A stretch of DNA of 64,000 nucleotides from an actinobacterium SCGC AAA278-O22 (GCA_000372185.1 AQUA01000006.1:1-64000), one strand, 5' to 3'. Counted from the first letter of the stretch, positions 41,947-53,812 are shown. Notes: a model not told the origin generated them from the letters alone. A program made the numbers and translations.

Positions 41947-42588
41947 CTAAATCTTTCGATGAAGGATGTGCTCCGGGACTGCTTTTACGCGTGAATCCTC
42001 AGAGGTAATGGGGGTTCCGAGCTTTCGCTCGATTGGGATCGTCCCTGCCCATATATCGAGCTCTACATGCTCGGGAGAGTCCACCGGTCCCCCTTTTCGG
42101 GATTTTGCGGTGACCTTATCTAATGGCAATTCCACGATGATTGTCCCAGCGAAATCTTTTGAGCTTGGAAGGACCGCATAATCCCAGATACCTGGAATTA
42201 ACTTATTGGAGAGTTGCTTCATAGCCTCCAACTTTGCATCCTCTTGTAAGACAGTTGCCTTTCCGAAGATCATCACAGATTCATAATTCATAGAACTCAC
42301 TGCCGGAGTTCGAGCCGAGACAAGAGCATTGATTCGAGTGACTGTAACGCAGATATCCATGCCTTTTGCCATCTGCATAAATAATCGAGAACCGGTTGAG
42401 CCATGTAAAAGTATGCGATCACCATCGCGAACAAATCCCAGTGGGATCACAAATGGCATTCCTGTCTCGAGATCGGAGAATCCAACGTGAGCTACAAATT
42501 CAGAGTCAAGGAGTTGATTAATTTCATCCCGATCGAATAGTTCTCGTTGTGGCTTGCGTTGAACTGAATACTTCTTATCGTCACTCAT
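41947..42588 (-). CDS. Pyridoxamine 5'-phosphate oxidase-like split-barrel protein
   Basis: A 213-residue protein of the FMN/F420-binding split-barrel superfamily. The N-terminus EINQLLDSEFVAHVGFSDLE and TGMPFVIPLGFVRDGDRILLHG match the general PPOX fold; MAKGMDICVTVTRINALV and ESVMIFGKATVL follow. True PNPOx substrate residues are not evident, so a flavin- or F420-dependent reductase or sensor role is more likely than PLP synthesis. It lies between the rpoC terminator and the rpsL leader. Specific substrate unknown. Confidence 0.75.
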   Translation of the reverse strand: MSDDKKYSVQRKPQRELFDRDEINQLLDSEFVAHVGFSDLETGMPFVIPLGFVRDGDRILLHGSTGSRLFMQMAKGMDICVTVTRINALVSARTPAVSSMNYESVMIFGKATVLQEDAKLEAMKQLSNKLIPGIWDYAVLPSSKDFAGTIIVELPLDKVTAKSRKGGPVDSPEHVELDIWAGTIPIERKLGTPITSEDSRVKAVPEHILHRKI

Positions 42589-42601
42589 ATTTGTAGTCTA
42601 A

Positions 42602-42642
42602 ATCAAAGAGGACCAATCCGAAATGGATTGGGCCTCTTTGAT
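42602..42642 (-). terminator. Strong intrinsic-type terminator after rpoC
   Basis: ATCAAAGAGG (42602-42611) pairs with CCTCTTTGAT (42633-42642), and inner CCAATCC pairs with GGATTGG with single mismatches between, making a 17-bp hairpin 8 nt after the rpoC stop. Little U-tract on the minus strand. Confidence 0.8.
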
Positions 42643-42650
42643 AACTAACT

Positions 42651-45600
42651 TTATCGAGGAATTTCTACCTCATCGAGTCGTACAGCTTCTCCTGAACCAC
42701 CCTGATCGAATGGTGTGAAGTCGTATTCGTCGTAAGCTGCGTACACCGCTGCCTTTGCTTCTTCTGTTGGCTCAACTCGGATGTTGCGGTAACGGGCAAG
42801 GCCTGTACCAGCTGGAATCAACTTACCGATGATGACGTTCTCCTTAAGACCCAAGAGTGGATCTGACTTTTCAGAGAGCGCTGCATCTGTAAGTACGCGA
42901 GTTGTTTCCTGGAATGAAGCAGCTGACAACCAGCTTTCAGTTGCAAGAGATGCCTTGGTGATACCCATAAGTTCTGGGCGACCTGATGCAGCTTTGCCAC
43001 CGGTTGTCACAACGCGACGGTTTTCAGCTTCAAAGCGACCGCGTTCGACGAGTTCGCCAGGAAGCATGTCTGTATCGCCAGCTTCAAGAACTGTGATGCG
43101 CTTGAGCATCTGGCGAACGATTACTTCGATGTGCTTATCGTGAATGCCTACGCCCTGTGAGCGATAAACAGATTGGATTTCGTTAACCAAGTGAACCTGA
43201 GTTGCACGTGGTCCGAGAATACGAAGTACCTGCTTTGGATCAATTGCACCGACGACCATCTTCTGGCCAACGTCGACGCGTGTTCCTTCTTCTACAAGTA
43301 GCTTCTGACGTCGTGTGATTGGGTAAGCAACTTCTTCGCCACCATCATCTGGTGTAACGATGATCTTCTTACCCTTTGCATCTTCACGGAATGAAACAAC
43401 ACCGGCTGCTTCTGCGATTGGCGCAACACCCTTAGGTGTACGTGCTTCGAAGAGCTCGACGATACGTGGAAGACCGTGAGTGATGTCATCACCTGCAACA
43501 CCACCAGTGTGGAAGGTACGCATTGTGAGCTGTGTACCTGGTTCACCGATTGACTGTGCAGCGATAATTCCCACTGCTTCACCAACTGCAACGAGTTGAC
43601 CAGCTGCAAGTGAGCGACCGTAGCACGCTGCGCACTGTCCGACCTTGCTATCGCAAGTAAGAACTGAGCGAATCTTTACTTCGTCGACACCAGCTGCAAC
43701 GAGTGCATCGATGACGCGGTCACCAAGATCTGAGCCAGCCTTAGCAAGAACTTCGCCATTAACTTCAACATCTTCAGCCAATGTACGACCGTAGACAGAA
43801 GTTTCAACGTGATCATGCTTTACAAGGTTGCCAGCTTGCTGACGGATTGCGATTGGAAGTGCGAGACCACGATCGGTTCCGCAATCTTCTTCACGAATAA
43901 TGACATCTTGTGCAACGTCGCAGAGACGACGTGTGAGGTAACCAGAGTCAGCGGTACGAAGCGCTGTATCTGCAAGACCTTTACGTGCACCGTGTGTAGA
44001 GATGAAGTACTCGAGAACTGACAAGCCTTCACGGAAGTTGGACTTAATTGGGCGAGGAATAATTTCACCCTTTGGGTTTGCAACGAGTCCGCGCATACCT
44101 GCAATCTGACGTATCTGCATCATATTTCCACGTGCACCTGAGAAGACCATCATCCAGACTGGGTTAACGCGTGGGAAGTTATCTTCCATCGCCTTACCAA
44201 CTTCAGCAGTTGCCTTTGTCCAGATTTCGATGAGTTCTTGGCGACGCTCGTCATCTGTGATGAGACCCTTTTCGTACTGTGATTGAACCTTGTCGGCTTG
44301 TGTTTCATAACCGTCGAGGATTTCACGCTTACGTGGAGGTGTAACAACATCTTCGATACCGATTGTTGCGCCGGCACGAGTTGCCCAGTGGAATCCGAGC
44401 GACTTAAGCGCATCGAGAGTCTGTGCAACTGTGACCTTTGGATAGAACTCAGCAAGCTTGTCGACGATTGCGCCGAGAGCCTTCTTGGTTACATCGTGAT
44501 CAACAAATGGGAAATCAGCAGGAAGTGCTTCATTAAATAGTGCGCGGCCGATTGTTGTCTCGAGAGTTTCTCCCTTAACGCGAATCTTTACCTTCGCCTG
44601 CAATGAAACTGAGTGCTGATCGTGAGCCATAATCGCTTCAGAGATTGATCCGAATGCGCGACCTTCGCCGAGTTCGCCTTCACGTTCCATGGTCAAGTAA
44701 TAGAGACCAAGAACCATGTCCTGTGTAGGTGAAGTAATTGGACGACCATTAGCTGGTGACAAGATGTTATTTGAAGACAACATCAAGATGCGTGCTTCAG
44801 CCTGAGCTTCTGCAGACAATGGAAGGTGGACAGCCATCTGGTCACCGTCGAAGTCAGCGTTAAATGCTGTACATACGAGTGGGTGAATTTGAATTGCTTT
44901 ACCTTCAACCAACTGTGGTTCGAATGCTTGGATACCTAAACGGTGAAGTGTGGGAGCGCGGTTCAGAAGCACTGGATGTTCTGCAATTACTTCTTCAAGA
45001 ACATCCCACACCACTGGACGAGCACGTTCAACCATGCGCTTTGCAGATTTAATGTTCTGCGCGTGGTTGAGGTCTACAAGACGCTTCATTACAAATGGCT
45101 TGAAGAGTTCAAGCGCCATCTGCTTTGGAAGACCGCACTGGTGCAACTTCAACTGTGGACCAACAACGATTACTGAACGACCTGAGTAGTCAACGCGCTT
45201 TCCGAGCAAGTTCTGACGGAAACGTCCCTGCTTACCCTTGAGCATGTCTGACAGTGACTTCAGTGCACGGTTTCCTGGGCCAGTTACTGGACGACCACGA
45301 CGACCGTTATCGAACAAAGCATCTACAGCTTCCTGCAACATACGCTTTTCGTTGTTAACGATAATTTCTGGAGCACCGAGATCAGCAAGACGCTTCAAAC
45401 GATTGTTACGGTTAATAACGCGGCGATAGAGATCGTTGAGATCTGATGTCGCAAAACGTCCACCATCGAGCTGAACCATTGGGCGCAGATCAGGTGGGAT
45501 AACCGGTACGCAATCGAGAACCATTGATGCTGGGTGGTTGCTCGTTGTCATAAATGCATTGACGACCTTGAGGCGCTTGATAGCACGAGTCTTCTTTGCA

Positions 45601-46457
45601 CCCTTTCCGTTTTCAGAAAGATCGGTGAGCATTTTATGCTCTGACTCGAGATCGAAAGTTTCGAGGCGGCGCTTAATTGCAGCAGCACCCATATCTCCCT
45701 TGAAGTACATGCCGTAGCGGTCACGCATTTCGCGGTAAAGATTTTCATCACCTTCGAGATCTTGAACCTTGAGGTTCTTAAAACGTGACCAGACATCTTC
45801 TAGACGTGTGAGTTCGCGTTCTGAACGCTCGCGGATTGCCTTGAGCTCGCGCTCTGCAGATTCACGAACCTTGCGCTTTACATCTGACTTAGCATCTTCT
45901 GCTTCGAGTTCAGCAATATCTGCCTCGAGCTTCTTGGTGCGTGCATCAAGATCTAGATCGCGCTTTGTTTCGATCTTCTTGCGATCGTTTGCCAGCTTCT
46001 TTTCGAGCTGTGGCATATCTTCTTCGCGAGCTTCTTCATCAACTTCAGTGATCATGTAAGCAGCGAAATAGATAACCTTTTCGAGATCTTTTGGAGCAAG
46101 GTCGAGTAGGTAACCAAGGCGTGAAGGAACACCCTTGAAGTACCAGATGTGAGTTACAGGAGCAGCAAGCTCGATGTGACCCATGCGTTCGCGACGAACC
46201 TTTGCACGTGTTACTTCAACACCGCAACGCTCGCAGATGATTCCCTTAAATCGAACGCGCTTGTACTTACCGCAATAACATTCCCAGTCGCGAGTTGGTC
46301 CGAAGATCTTCTCATCGAAGAGTCCGTCCTTCTCTGGCTTGAGTGTGCGGTAGTTGATTGTCTCTGGCTTCTTTACTTCGCCGAAAGACCAATCACGAAT
46401 ATTTTGAGCAGATGCAAGACCGATTCGTAGTTCATCAAAGAAGTTGACATCTAACAT
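42651..46457 (-). CDS. rpoC: DNA-directed RNA polymerase beta' subunit
   Basis: 1268 residues. N-terminal zinc site (Cys60, Cys62, Cys75, Cys78), a long Lys/Glu-rich coiled coil near 145-235, active-site NADFDGD (533-539) that holds the catalytic Mg, bridge helix and trigger loop ([19 protein letters not shown]), and a second Cys cluster ([14 protein letters not shown]). Start ATG 46457, 14 nt after rpoB. Intact. Confidence 0.99.
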   Translation of the reverse strand: MLDVNFFDELRIGLASAQNIRDWSFGEVKKPETINYRTLKPEKDGLFDEKIFGPTRDWECYCGKYKRVRFKGIICERCGVEVTRAKVRRERMGHIELAAPVTHIWYFKGVPSRLGYLLDLAPKDLEKVIYFAAYMITEVDEEAREEDMPQLEKKLANDRKKIETKRDLDLDARTKKLEADIAELEAEDAKSDVKRKVRESAERELKAIRERSERELTRLEDVWSRFKNLKVQDLEGDENLYREMRDRYGMYFKGDMGAAAIKRRLETFDLESEHKMLTDLSENGKGAKKTRAIKRLKVVNAFMTTSNHPASMVLDCVPVIPPDLRPMVQLDGGRFATSDLNDLYRRVINRNNRLKRLADLGAPEIIVNNEKRMLQEAVDALFDNGRRGRPVTGPGNRALKSLSDMLKGKQGRFRQNLLGKRVDYSGRSVIVVGPQLKLHQCGLPKQMALELFKPFVMKRLVDLNHAQNIKSAKRMVERARPVVWDVLEEVIAEHPVLLNRAPTLHRLGIQAFEPQLVEGKAIQIHPLVCTAFNADFDGDQMAVHLPLSAEAQAEARILMLSSNNILSPANGRPITSPTQDMVLGLYYLTMEREGELGEGRAFGSISEAIMAHDQHSVSLQAKVKIRVKGETLETTIGRALFNEALPADFPFVDHDVTKKALGAIVDKLAEFYPKVTVAQTLDALKSLGFHWATRAGATIGIEDVVTPPRKREILDGYETQADKVQSQYEKGLITDDERRQELIEIWTKATAEVGKAMEDNFPRVNPVWMMVFSGARGNMMQIRQIAGMRGLVANPKGEIIPRPIKSNFREGLSVLEYFISTHGARKGLADTALRTADSGYLTRRLCDVAQDVIIREEDCGTDRGLALPIAIRQQAGNLVKHDHVETSVYGRTLAEDVEVNGEVLAKAGSDLGDRVIDALVAAGVDEVKIRSVLTCDSKVGQCAACYGRSLAAGQLVAVGEAVGIIAAQSIGEPGTQLTMRTFHTGGVAGDDITHGLPRIVELFEARTPKGVAPIAEAAGVVSFREDAKGKKIIVTPDDGGEEVAYPITRRQKLLVEEGTRVDVGQKMVVGAIDPKQVLRILGPRATQVHLVNEIQSVYRSQGVGIHDKHIEVIVRQMLKRITVLEAGDTDMLPGELVERGRFEAENRRVVTTGGKAASGRPELMGITKASLATESWLSAASFQETTRVLTDAALSEKSDPLLGLKENVIIGKLIPAGTGLARYRNIRVEPTEEAKAAVYAAYDEYDFTPFDQGGSGEAVRLDEVEIPR

Positions 46458-46471
46458 GTTTGATTCGCTCC

Positions 46472-49400
46472 TTAAATTTCTTCTACTGAGCTTGGCTCAA
46501 CTCGTGACAAGTTGATACCTAGTTCTTCGGCGGCACGGAAAATTTCTTCATCGTTATCGCGCATTTCAATTGCGACACCTTCAGAAGAGAGAACTTCGAC
46601 ATTGAGACAGAGTGACTGCATCTCCTTGATAAGTACCTTGAATGATTCAGGGATACCTGGTTCTGGGATGTTTTCGCCCTTCACAATTGCTTCGTAAACC
46701 TTGACGCGTCCGAGAACGTCGTCAGATTTAATGGTGAGCAACTCTTGGAGTGTGTAAGCAGCACCGTAAGCTTCAAGTGCCCACACTTCCATTTCACCAA
46801 ATCGCTGACCACCGAATTGAGCCTTACCACCGAGTGGTTGCTGAGTGATCATTGAGTATGGACCAGTTGAACGTGCGTGAATCTTGTCGTCTACCAAGTG
46901 GTGGAGCTTCAAGATGTACATGTATCCAACTGAAATTGGAGTTGGGTATGGCTCGCCAGAACGACCGTCGAAGAGACGAGCCTTTCCGGAACGACCAATT
47001 AGTTGGTTGCCATCACGGTTTGGAAGTGTTGATGAAAGAAGACCTGAGATTTCATCTTCAAGTGCACCATCGAAGACCGGAGTTGCAAGGTTAGTTCCTG
47101 GTGCGCCTTTTTCTGCGCCAATTTCTTTGAGGTGGTTTGCCCACGCTTCAGAAACTCCAGATACATCCCAGCCTGTCTTTGCAACCCAGCCGAGGTGCAT
47201 TTCAAGAACCTGTCCGACGTTCATACGTCCTGGAACACCAAGTGGGTTCAAGACAACATCGACTGGAGTTCCATCTTCAAGGAATGGCATATCTTCAACG
47301 GGAAGAATCTTTGAGATAACACCCTTGTTACCGTGGCGACCAGCGAGCTTGTCACCATCTTGAATCTTGCGCTTCTGTGCAACATAGACGCGAACCAACT
47401 GGTTAACGCCTGCTGGAAGTTCGAAGCCTTCTTCAGATTCGAAGATTTTTACGCCGATAACTTTTCCTGATTCACCGTGTGGAACCTTGAGAGATGTATC
47501 GCGAACTTCGCGAGCCTTTTCTCCAAAGATTGCGCGGAGCAGACGCTCTTCTGGTGTGAGTTCAGTTTCTCCCTTAGGAGTTACCTTTCCAACCAAGATG
47601 TCACCTGGCACAACATCGGCACCAACGCGGATGATTCCGCGCTCGTCGAGATCTGCAAGAACTTCTTCAGAGACGTTAGGGATATCGCGAGTGATTTCTT
47701 CGGCACCAAGCTTGGTGTCGCGTGCATCAACTTCGTACTCTTCAATGTGGATTGAAGTAAGAACATCGTCCTGAACGAGTCGCTGTGAAAGGATGATCGC
47801 ATCTTCGTAGTTGTGACCTTCCCATGACATAAATGCCACAAGCAGGTTCTTACCAAGAGCCATTTCACCATTCTGAGTACATGGACCGTCAGCAATAACT
47901 GAACCGATCTCAAGCTTCTGACCTTCGGCGACCACAACCTTCTGGTTGTAAGAAGTTCCTTGGTTTGAGCGAGTGAACTTAGCGAGTGAATATGTTTGGT
48001 AAGTACCGTCATCTGCCATGACCTTAACTTCGTCAGCAGCAACTTCGGTTACTACGCCAGCCTTTGTTGCTGTGACAACATCACCTGCATCGACAGCTGC
48101 GCGGAATTCCATACCAGTACCAATAAATGGTGCCTCTGCACGCATCAAAGGCACTGACTGACGCATCATGTTAGAACCCATGAGTGCGCGGTTTGCATCA
48201 TCGTGCTCGAGGAACGGAATCATTGCTGTTGCAACAGAAACCATCTGACGTGGTGAGACGTCCATGTAATCCACTTCGTCAGCGATGATGTATTCAACTT
48301 CGCCACCGCGACGTCGTACAAGTACGCGTGCTTCAGCGAAGTGATTGTCATCTGTGAGTGGAGCATTTGCCTGAGCAATAACGTGCTCGTCTTCTTCATC
48401 TGCAGTGAGGTAATCAACCTGATCGGTGACCTTGCCCTTAACTACCTTGCGATAAGGAGTTTCGATAAATCCAAATGCAGTGACACGACCATATGTTGCA
48501 AGCGAACCGATAAGACCAATGTTTGGACCTTCAGGAGTTTCGATTGGGCACATACGTCCGTAGTGAGATGGGTGAACGTCACGAACTTCGAAGCCCGCAC
48601 GATCACGTGAGAGACCGCCAGGTCCGAGCGCTGAAAGGCGACGCTTGTGTGTAAGACCTGAAAGTGGATTTGTCTGATCCATGAACTGTGACAATTGAGA
48701 TGTTCCGAAGAACTCCTTGATCGATGCAACAACTGGACGGATGTTGATCAGTGTCTGAGGAGTAATTGCTTCGACATCTTGAGTAGTCATACGTTCGCGA
48801 ACAACACGTTCCATACGTGAAAGTCCGATACGTACTTGGTTCTGAATAAGTTCACCAACGGTACGAAGGCGACGGTTACCGAAGTGATCGATATCGTCCT
48901 TTTCAACGCGAACTTCGCGGCCGTAATCCATTGTGAGATCGCCGCGGTGCAACGCTACGAGGTAGCGAAGTGTTGCGACGATATCTGAAATTGTGAGCAT
49001 GCTCTGTGAGAGCTCAAGATCAAGACCTAGCTTCTTATTTACCTTAAAGCGACCGACCTTGGCCAAGTCATAACGCTTAGGGTTGAAGTAAAGGTTTTCA
49101 ATGAGGTTCTGTGCAGCTTCCTTAGTTGGAGGCTCGCCAGGACGCATCTTGCGATAGATATCGAGAAGCGCTTCATCTTGAGTCTTCACTGTGTCTTTCT
49201 CAAGTGTTGCCATCATTGAAGCGAAGTCACCAAACTCTTCACGAATTTGTTCGTCGGTCCAACCGAGAGCCTTGAGGAATACTGTTACTGACTGCTTACG
49301 CTTGCGATCGATACGAACGCCAACGAGATCCTTCTTATCAACTTCAAATTCAAGCCAAGCACCGCGGCTTGGGATGATCTTTGAAGTGAATACATCTTTA

Positions 49401-49924
49401 TCTGAAGTCTTTTCGATCTGACGTTCGAAGTAAACGCCAGGTGAACGAACAATCTGTGAAACAACTACGCGCTCAGTTCCGTTGATAACGAATGTTCCGC
49501 GAGGTGTCATTACAGGGAAGTCACCCATGAAGACTGTCTGCGATTTAATTTCGCCAGTTTCGTTGTTAGTGAATTCAGCTGTTACGAAGAGTGGTTGCGC
49601 ATATGTCATGTCGCGTTCTTTGCACTCTGCGATTGAATACTTTGGTGGCTCGAAGCGATGGTCGCGGAATGAAAGCGACATCGTTCCTTGGAAATCTTCG
49701 ATTGGTGAAATCTCTTCAAAGATTTCTTCCAAACCGGACTTTGAAGGAAGTTCTCCTCGGTTGGTGTTGGTTGATTCTGCAAGACGTGAACGCCATAGAT
49801 CGTTACCAAGCAACCAGTCAACGCTTTCAACTTGCAGCGCGAGTAGGTTTGGAACTTCTAGTGGTTCACGGATCTTTGCGAATGAAATACGGCGTGGGGC
49901 TGTTGAACTCTTTTTCGCGGCCAA
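46472..49924 (-). CDS. rpoB: DNA-directed RNA polymerase beta subunit
   Basis: 1150 residues. The rifampicin pocket (407-437) carries the sensitive-type residues: Asp416, His426 and Ser431 (E. coli 516, 526, 531). C-terminal [23 protein letters not shown] is intact. The start is TTG 49924, 7 nt after AAGGA; no ATG fits the N-terminus MAAKKSS. Mycobacterial rpoB also uses a rare start. Separated from rplL by a terminator and 227 nt, so it depends on read-through or its own promoter. Confidence 0.99.
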   Translation of the reverse strand: MAAKKSSTAPRRISFAKIREPLEVPNLLALQVESVDWLLGNDLWRSRLAESTNTNRGELPSKSGLEEIFEEISPIEDFQGTMSLSFRDHRFEPPKYSIAECKERDMTYAQPLFVTAEFTNNETGEIKSQTVFMGDFPVMTPRGTFVINGTERVVVSQIVRSPGVYFERQIEKTSDKDVFTSKIIPSRGAWLEFEVDKKDLVGVRIDRKRKQSVTVFLKALGWTDEQIREEFGDFASMMATLEKDTVKTQDEALLDIYRKMRPGEPPTKEAAQNLIENLYFNPKRYDLAKVGRFKVNKKLGLDLELSQSMLTISDIVATLRYLVALHRGDLTMDYGREVRVEKDDIDHFGNRRLRTVGELIQNQVRIGLSRMERVVRERMTTQDVEAITPQTLINIRPVVASIKEFFGTSQLSQFMDQTNPLSGLTHKRRLSALGPGGLSRDRAGFEVRDVHPSHYGRMCPIETPEGPNIGLIGSLATYGRVTAFGFIETPYRKVVKGKVTDQVDYLTADEEDEHVIAQANAPLTDDNHFAEARVLVRRRGGEVEYIIADEVDYMDVSPRQMVSVATAMIPFLEHDDANRALMGSNMMRQSVPLMRAEAPFIGTGMEFRAAVDAGDVVTATKAGVVTEVAADEVKVMADDGTYQTYSLAKFTRSNQGTSYNQKVVVAEGQKLEIGSVIADGPCTQNGEMALGKNLLVAFMSWEGHNYEDAIILSQRLVQDDVLTSIHIEEYEVDARDTKLGAEEITRDIPNVSEEVLADLDERGIIRVGADVVPGDILVGKVTPKGETELTPEERLLRAIFGEKAREVRDTSLKVPHGESGKVIGVKIFESEEGFELPAGVNQLVRVYVAQKRKIQDGDKLAGRHGNKGVISKILPVEDMPFLEDGTPVDVVLNPLGVPGRMNVGQVLEMHLGWVAKTGWDVSGVSEAWANHLKEIGAEKGAPGTNLATPVFDGALEDEISGLLSSTLPNRDGNQLIGRSGKARLFDGRSGEPYPTPISVGYMYILKLHHLVDDKIHARSTGPYSMITQQPLGGKAQFGGQRFGEMEVWALEAYGAAYTLQELLTIKSDDVLGRVKVYEAIVKGENIPEPGIPESFKVLIKEMQSLCLNVEVLSSEGVAIEMRDNDEEIFRAAEELGINLSRVEPSSVEEI

Positions 49925-50106
49925 GAGATGTCCTTCCAGACAAAATTCACTTTTATGTGGACACGCACATCTAGAAGGTCGCCGCCGCTATATGCAAAGA
50001 CCTTCATGAAAAATATGCGAAGGGGAAGAGTATCGGCTCACCCCCCGCCTGGGCAAACCGACCCCTTATACCCCCAACTCCCCCCGCTTGTCTGCCAAAT
50101 GGGGAT

Positions 50107-50136
50107 AAAAAAACCCGGTCCCACGAAGGGACCGGG
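50107..50136 (-). terminator. Intrinsic terminator between rplL and rpoB
   Basis: CCCGGTCCC (50114-50122) pairs with GGGACCGGG (50128-50136), loop ACGAA. On the minus strand it is followed by T7. It lies 15 nt after the rplL stop. Partial read-through would lower rpoBC output relative to rplJL; the remaining 49925-50106 spacer shows no other clear element. Confidence 0.88.
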
Positions 50137-50151
50137 CTCTTTTGCTCAAAT

Positions 50152-50538
50152 TTACTTGAGTGTGACCTTTGCGCCAGCTGCTTCGAGAGCTGCCTTTGCC
50201 TTATCTGCTGTCTCCTTGTTTGCCTTCTCAAGAAGGGTTGCTGGAGTTGCATCGACGAGATCCTTAGCTTCCTTAAGACCAAGTGCAGAGTTGAGGTTAC
50301 GTACTTCCTTGATAACCGCAATCTTCTGTGAACCTGCATCTTCGAGGATAACTGTGAATTCATCCTGACCAGCATCTGCTGCGCCGCCTGCTGCTGCGCC
50401 GCCTGCTGCTGCAACTGCAACAGGAGCTGCTGCTGTTACATCGAATTCTTCTTCGAATGCCTTTACGAACTCTGAGAGCTCAACGAGTGTGAGTTCCTTG
50501 AACTGAGCCAAAAGGTCTGCTTGTGAGAGCTTTGCCAT
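50152..50538 (-). CDS. rplL: 50S ribosomal protein L7/L12
   Basis: 128-residue stalk protein. N-terminal dimerisation helices ([21 protein letters not shown]), an Ala/Gly-rich hinge at about 38-58, and C-terminal domain [19 protein letters not shown] that recruits GTPases. 18 nt after rplJ. Confidence 0.98.
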   Translation of the reverse strand: MAKLSQADLLAQFKELTLVELSEFVKAFEEEFDVTAAAPVAVAAAGGAAAGGAADAGQDEFTVILEDAGSQKIAVIKEVRNLNSALGLKEAKDLVDATPATLLEKANKETADKAKAALEAAGAKVTLK

Positions 50539-50556
50539 TTTCTATTTTCCTTTTCT

Positions 50557-51192
50557 TTATTCCGCTGGAGTTTCTGCTGGTGTTTCTGTTGCAACCACTT
50601 CTTCTGTGGTTTCAACTTGAGCTGGAACCTCTGCCACTTCGGCGAGAGCTTCTGGCTCGGACACAGCAACTTCAGCTGCTGTTTCAACTACTGGTGCTGA
50701 AGCAGGTGCACCTGCCTCAAGTTTGATGCGAAGTGCATCGAATGAACGCGCTGCCTTAGCAAGCGATCCCTTCATTGCACCAGCAAGCTTTGCAAGAAGT
50801 ACTTCGCGAGACTCGAGGTCCGCGAGCTTCATGATCTCTGCTGTTGTAACAAACTTTCCTTCGTAAATTCCACCCTTGATGATGAGAAGTGGATTTTCCT
50901 TCTGGAAGTTCTTGAGGTTACGAGCTGCATCGATTGCATCGCCCTTAATGAATGCAACAGCTGATGGACCAGCAAGAAGATCATCTGAGAGATCTACGCC
51001 AGCATTCTTCGCTGCAATCTTTGTAAGAGTGTTCTTTACGACGCTGTACTTGGTATCTGCACCAAGGCTGCGACGTAGCTGCTTCATCGAAGTCACGGTA
51101 AGACCGCGATATTCGGTAAGGTATGTAGCAGTAGCTGACTTGAAGTCTTCAGTCATTTCAGCAACTGCTGCTGCTTTATCTGGGCGAGCCAT
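50557..51192 (-). CDS. rplJ: 50S ribosomal protein L10
   Basis: Stalk base protein. ATG 51192 ([13 protein letters not shown]) with AAAGG upstream; a GTG three codons earlier is also in frame. 211 residues: the core ends near 175, then a 40-residue Glu/Ala/Val/Thr/Pro tail that is acidic and low-complexity. Preceded by a 240-nt spacer with a terminator-like leader. Confidence 0.97.
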   Translation of the reverse strand: MARPDKAAAVAEMTEDFKSATATYLTEYRGLTVTSMKQLRRSLGADTKYSVVKNTLTKIAAKNAGVDLSDDLLAGPSAVAFIKGDAIDAARNLKNFQKENPLLIIKGGIYEGKFVTTAEIMKLADLESREVLLAKLAGAMKGSLAKAARSFDALRIKLEAGAPASAPVVETAAEVAVSEPEALAEVAEVPAQVETTEEVVATETPAETPAE

Positions 51193-51268
51193 GAGGTTCA
51201 CCTTTCGCTAGATGTTCACGCGATGGTCGCTTTCGCTCTATCGCTTGGACTAGGTGACCGCGGGCAAT

Positions 51269-51302
51269 AAAAAAATCCGTGACGCGTAAATGCGCACGGA
51301 TT
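51269..51302 (-). terminator. Terminator-like attenuator in the rplJ leader
   Basis: AATCCGTG (51274-51281) pairs with CACGGATT (51295-51302), with an inner CGC/GCG stem. On the minus strand it is followed by T6-7 (A-run 51269-51275). It lies 77 nt before the rplJ start. Placement fits an L10-leader attenuator, or simply the terminator of rplKA. Confidence 0.75.
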
Positions 51303-51390
51303 AACGTTCACACCTACGCGGGCTGAGATTCCTCAATTATCTTCACTCTTGCGAGATCAGACCTGCGGTCTTTGGTTATGGGTAAATCTT

Positions 51391-51425
51391 AAGCAGGGGA
51401 CCTGAACTGGTCAAATCCCCTGCTT
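51391..51425 (-). terminator. Hairpin directly after rplA
   Basis: AAGCAGGGGA (51391-51400) pairs with TCCCCTGCTT (51416-51425), 7 nt after the rplA stop; an alternative inner GACC/GGTC stem exists in the loop. No U-tract follows on the minus strand. Possible terminator, processing or L10-binding leader element. Confidence 0.6.
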
Positions 51426-51432
51426 AATAGAG

Positions 51433-52137
51433 CTAGTTTGCTGATGGTTCGCGAACGAGGTTTGGATCGACAGCGATTCCAGGTCCCATTGATGATGAGA
51501 CGACAGCCTTTGCGATGTAGCGACCTTTTGAAGAGTTTGGCTTTACGCGGAGAACTTCTTCAATAGCTGCTGCATAGTTTTCTGCAAGTTGTTCTGCAGT
51601 AAATGATGCCTTGCCGATAATGAAGTGAAGGTTTGAATTCTTATCAACACGGAATTCGATCTTTCCGCCCTTGATGTCATTGACCGCCTTAGTGACATCT
51701 GTTGTCACTGTTCCGGTCTTTGGGTTTGGCATCAAGCCACGTGTTCCGAGAACTTTACCGAGACGACCAACTTTGGCCATCAAATCTGGAGTTGCAACAA
51801 CTGCATCGAAGTCGAGGCGACCCTTTGAAACTTCATCGATCAATTCATCGCCACCGACGATATCTGCGCCAGCTGCGCGTGCTTCTTCAGCGCGCTCACC
51901 GTTTGCAAATACCAATACGCGAGCTGTCTTACCTGTGCCGTGTGGCAAGTTAACAGTTGAACGAATTGCTTGATCAGCTTTCTTTGGGTCAACGCCAAGA
52001 ACGAGCGCAACGTCAATTGTTGAGTCGTACTTAGTTGTTGTTGTCTCTTTGGCAAGTGTGACTGCCTGAAGAGGTGTGTAGAGGTGGTCTTTGACGACCT
52101 TCGCTGCTACTTCGTTGTACTTCTTTGAGCGCTTCAT
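51433..52137 (-). CDS. rplA: 50S ribosomal protein L1
   Basis: 234 residues. [41 protein letters not shown] (split motif) and [19 protein letters not shown]. Forms the L1 stalk and in E. coli represses its own operon. 101 nt after rplK, with stem-loops between. Confidence 0.98.
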   Translation of the reverse strand: MKRSKKYNEVAAKVVKDHLYTPLQAVTLAKETTTTKYDSTIDVALVLGVDPKKADQAIRSTVNLPHGTGKTARVLVFANGERAEEARAAGADIVGGDELIDEVSKGRLDFDAVVATPDLMAKVGRLGKVLGTRGLMPNPKTGTVTTDVTKAVNDIKGGKIEFRVDKNSNLHFIIGKASFTAEQLAENYAAAIEEVLRVKPNSSKGRYIAKAVVSSSMGPGIAVDPNLVREPSAN

Positions 52138-52150
52138 TTCATCCTTCTTT

Positions 52151-52230
52151 CTCTACCGGAGTAGAGCTTTGGGTTGTGGTTAGCGAACCAGCGCGGTTCT
52201 CCCACATCTTGTAACCACCGTGGCTACAAG
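52151..52230 (-). promoter_or_regulatory. Three stem-loops in the rplK-rplA spacer
   Basis: CTCTAC-CGGA-GTAGAG (52151-52166), GAACC-loop-GGTTC (52185-52199), and CTTGTA...TACAAG with inner CCA/TGG (52208-52230). The first would sit beside the rplA ribosome site. Compatible with L1 autoregulation or transcript processing; unproven. Confidence 0.45.
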
Positions 52231-52238
52231 AAATTCAC

Positions 52239-52667
52239 TTATGAGACTGTTATTCCCATAGAACGTGCTGTTCCCGCAATAATCTTTGCAGCAGCATCAA
52301 TGTCATTTGCATTGAGGTCAGCCATCTTTGTTGTTGCAATCTCCTTGACCTGAGCCATGGTGATATTTGCAACCTTGTTCTTGTGAGGGATTGCTGATCC
52401 CTTTTCGATTCCAGCTGCCTTAAGGATGAGACGTGATGCTGGAGGAGTCTTTGTGATGAAGTCGAATGAACGATCCTCGTAGACAGTAATTTCTACAGGG
52501 ATGATCTGGCCCTTTTGTGATTCAGTCGCAGCGTTATATGCCTTGACGAACTCCATGATGTTGACACCATGCTGTCCGAGCGCAGGACCTACTGGTGGTG
52601 CAGGTGTTGCTGCGCCAGCCTGGATCTGCAACTTGATGAATCCGGTGACCTTCTTCTTTGGTGCCAT
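52239..52667 (-). CDS. rplK: 50S ribosomal protein L11
   Basis: 142 residues, GTPase-centre protein with [21 protein letters not shown] and the C-terminal RNA-binding [10 protein letters not shown]. 28 nt after nusG, usual order. Confidence 0.98.
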   Translation of the reverse strand: MAPKKKVTGFIKLQIQAGAATPAPPVGPALGQHGVNIMEFVKAYNAATESQKGQIIPVEITVYEDRSFDFITKTPPASRLILKAAGIEKGSAIPHKNKVANITMAQVKEIATTKMADLNANDIDAAAKIIAGTARSMGITVS

Positions 52668-52695
52668 TTCTCTTCTCTTTTCCTTTGTTTTTCTA

Positions 52696-53436
52696 CTAAA
52701 TCTTCTGAACTTGGTTAAATGAAAGTTCTACTGGTGTTTCGCGACCGAAGATCGATACCAAAACCTTGAGCTTTGCCTGCTCTGGCATGATCTCGGAGAT
52801 TGATGCTGGAAGTGTTGCAAATGGGCCATCCATAACGGTGACTGATTCGCCAACTTCGAAATCAACAAACTTCATATCTGCCTTGTCAGCCTTCTTGACT
52901 GGACGAGGAGCAAGAATCTTCTCGACTTCATCCATGCTGAGTGGGCTTGGGTTATGTGCATTACCAACGAAACCTGTAACTCCAGGAGTATTGCGAACTA
53001 CTGACCATGATTCATCTGTGAGATCCATGCGAACAAGAACATAACCTGGATAGATATTGCGCTTAACCATCTTGCGAGCGCCATTCTTGACTTCCATGAC
53101 CTCTTCTTCAGGAACTTCTACCTGGAAGATGTAATCCTCCATATTCAGTGACTGAATACGGTTGGCAAGGTTGCCCTTTACCTTCTTTTCATAGCCAGCG
53201 TATGAGTGGATGACATACCAGTCACCAATAGCGGCACGAAGTGTGCGGCGGAATTCTGCGTTGGGATCGTTCTCGTCGGATTCGATATCGCCATCTTCAT
53301 CGCTAGCGAGCGCGAGATCATCGACGATTACATCTGCAACAGGGGTTTCAACAACGTCCTCTGTGGGTGTCGCGATTTCTTCAGCGCTAGCAGCGAGCGC
53401 TGCTTCAAATGCGTCCGGCTTAAGTTCGTCAGTCAT
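52696..53436 (-). CDS. nusG: Transcription termination/antitermination factor NusG
   Basis: 246 residues. An acidic N-terminal tail (about 70 residues, actinobacterial feature) precedes the NGN domain ([37 protein letters not shown]) and a C-terminal KOW domain ([17 protein letters not shown]). 12 nt after secE. Confidence 0.98.
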   Translation of the reverse strand: MTDELKPDAFEAALAASAEEIATPTEDVVETPVADVIVDDLALASDEDGDIESDENDPNAEFRRTLRAAIGDWYVIHSYAGYEKKVKGNLANRIQSLNMEDYIFQVEVPEEEVMEVKNGARKMVKRNIYPGYVLVRMDLTDESWSVVRNTPGVTGFVGNAHNPSPLSMDEVEKILAPRPVKKADKADMKFVDFEVGESVTVMDGPFATLPASISEIMPEQAKLKVLVSIFGRETPVELSFNQVQKI

Positions 53437-53448
53437 GATCTGTGGCCT

Positions 53449-53673
53449 TTATCCAAATACCCAGAATACGATCTTGGTGAGTACCAAATCGATGATGGAT
53501 ACGACTGCAATGATGAAAGATACGAATACGAGAACGACAGCTGTATAAGTGGTCAACATATTGCGGGTCGGCCATACAACTTTCTTGAGCTCGTTGACTA
53601 CCTGGCGATAGAAAAGTCCAACGCGCGCGAAAATTCCGAGCTTCTCCTCGGTAACTTCAACTGCATCAGTCAT
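53449..53673 (-). CDS. secE: Protein translocase subunit SecE
   Basis: 74 residues from ATG 53673 (MTDAVEVTEEKLG). The family motif VVNELKKVVWPTR and one membrane helix with a second hydrophobic stretch at the C-terminus. A longer open frame would run through the tRNA-Trp gene and is not used. Partner of SecY. Confidence 0.96.
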   Translation of the reverse strand: MTDAVEVTEEKLGIFARVGLFYRQVVNELKKVVWPTRNMLTTYTAVVLVFVSFIIAVVSIIDLVLTKIVFWVFG

Positions 53674-53738
53674 TGTGACTTCCTTTTCTATCTCTGTTTC
53701 TTGCTGTGGTGTTCGTGCTCGTTCTGTTCTGCGGCTTG

Positions 53739-53812
53739 CAGGGCAAGAGGGACTCGAACCCCCAACCGGCCGCTTTGGAGACGGCAACTCTAGCCAATTG
53801 AGCTATTGCCCT
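53739..53812 (-). tRNA. trnW: tRNA-Trp (CCA anticodon)
   Basis: Cloverleaf on the minus strand: acceptor AGGGCAA/TTGCCCT, D-arm GCTC...GAGT, anticodon loop CTCCAAA (anticodon CCA), T-loop TTCGAGT, discriminator G. The 3' CCA is not encoded. Co-directional with secE-nusG, a placement seen in other actinobacteria. Confidence 0.97.

Noticed and set aside
49925-50106. Small protein gene in the rplL-rpoB spacer
   Set aside because: Short frames there have no plausible start site and include the C-rich, low-complexity stretch near 50041-50090; treated as leader.
53674-53787. N-terminal extension of secE
   Set aside because: The extra 38 codons lie in the tRNA-Trp gene; SecE proteins begin near MTDAVEV.
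53206-53793. 195-codon plus-strand open frame opposite nusG/secE
   Set aside because: Runs through antisense of nusG, secE and tRNA-Trp; composition is that of a reverse-complement shadow.
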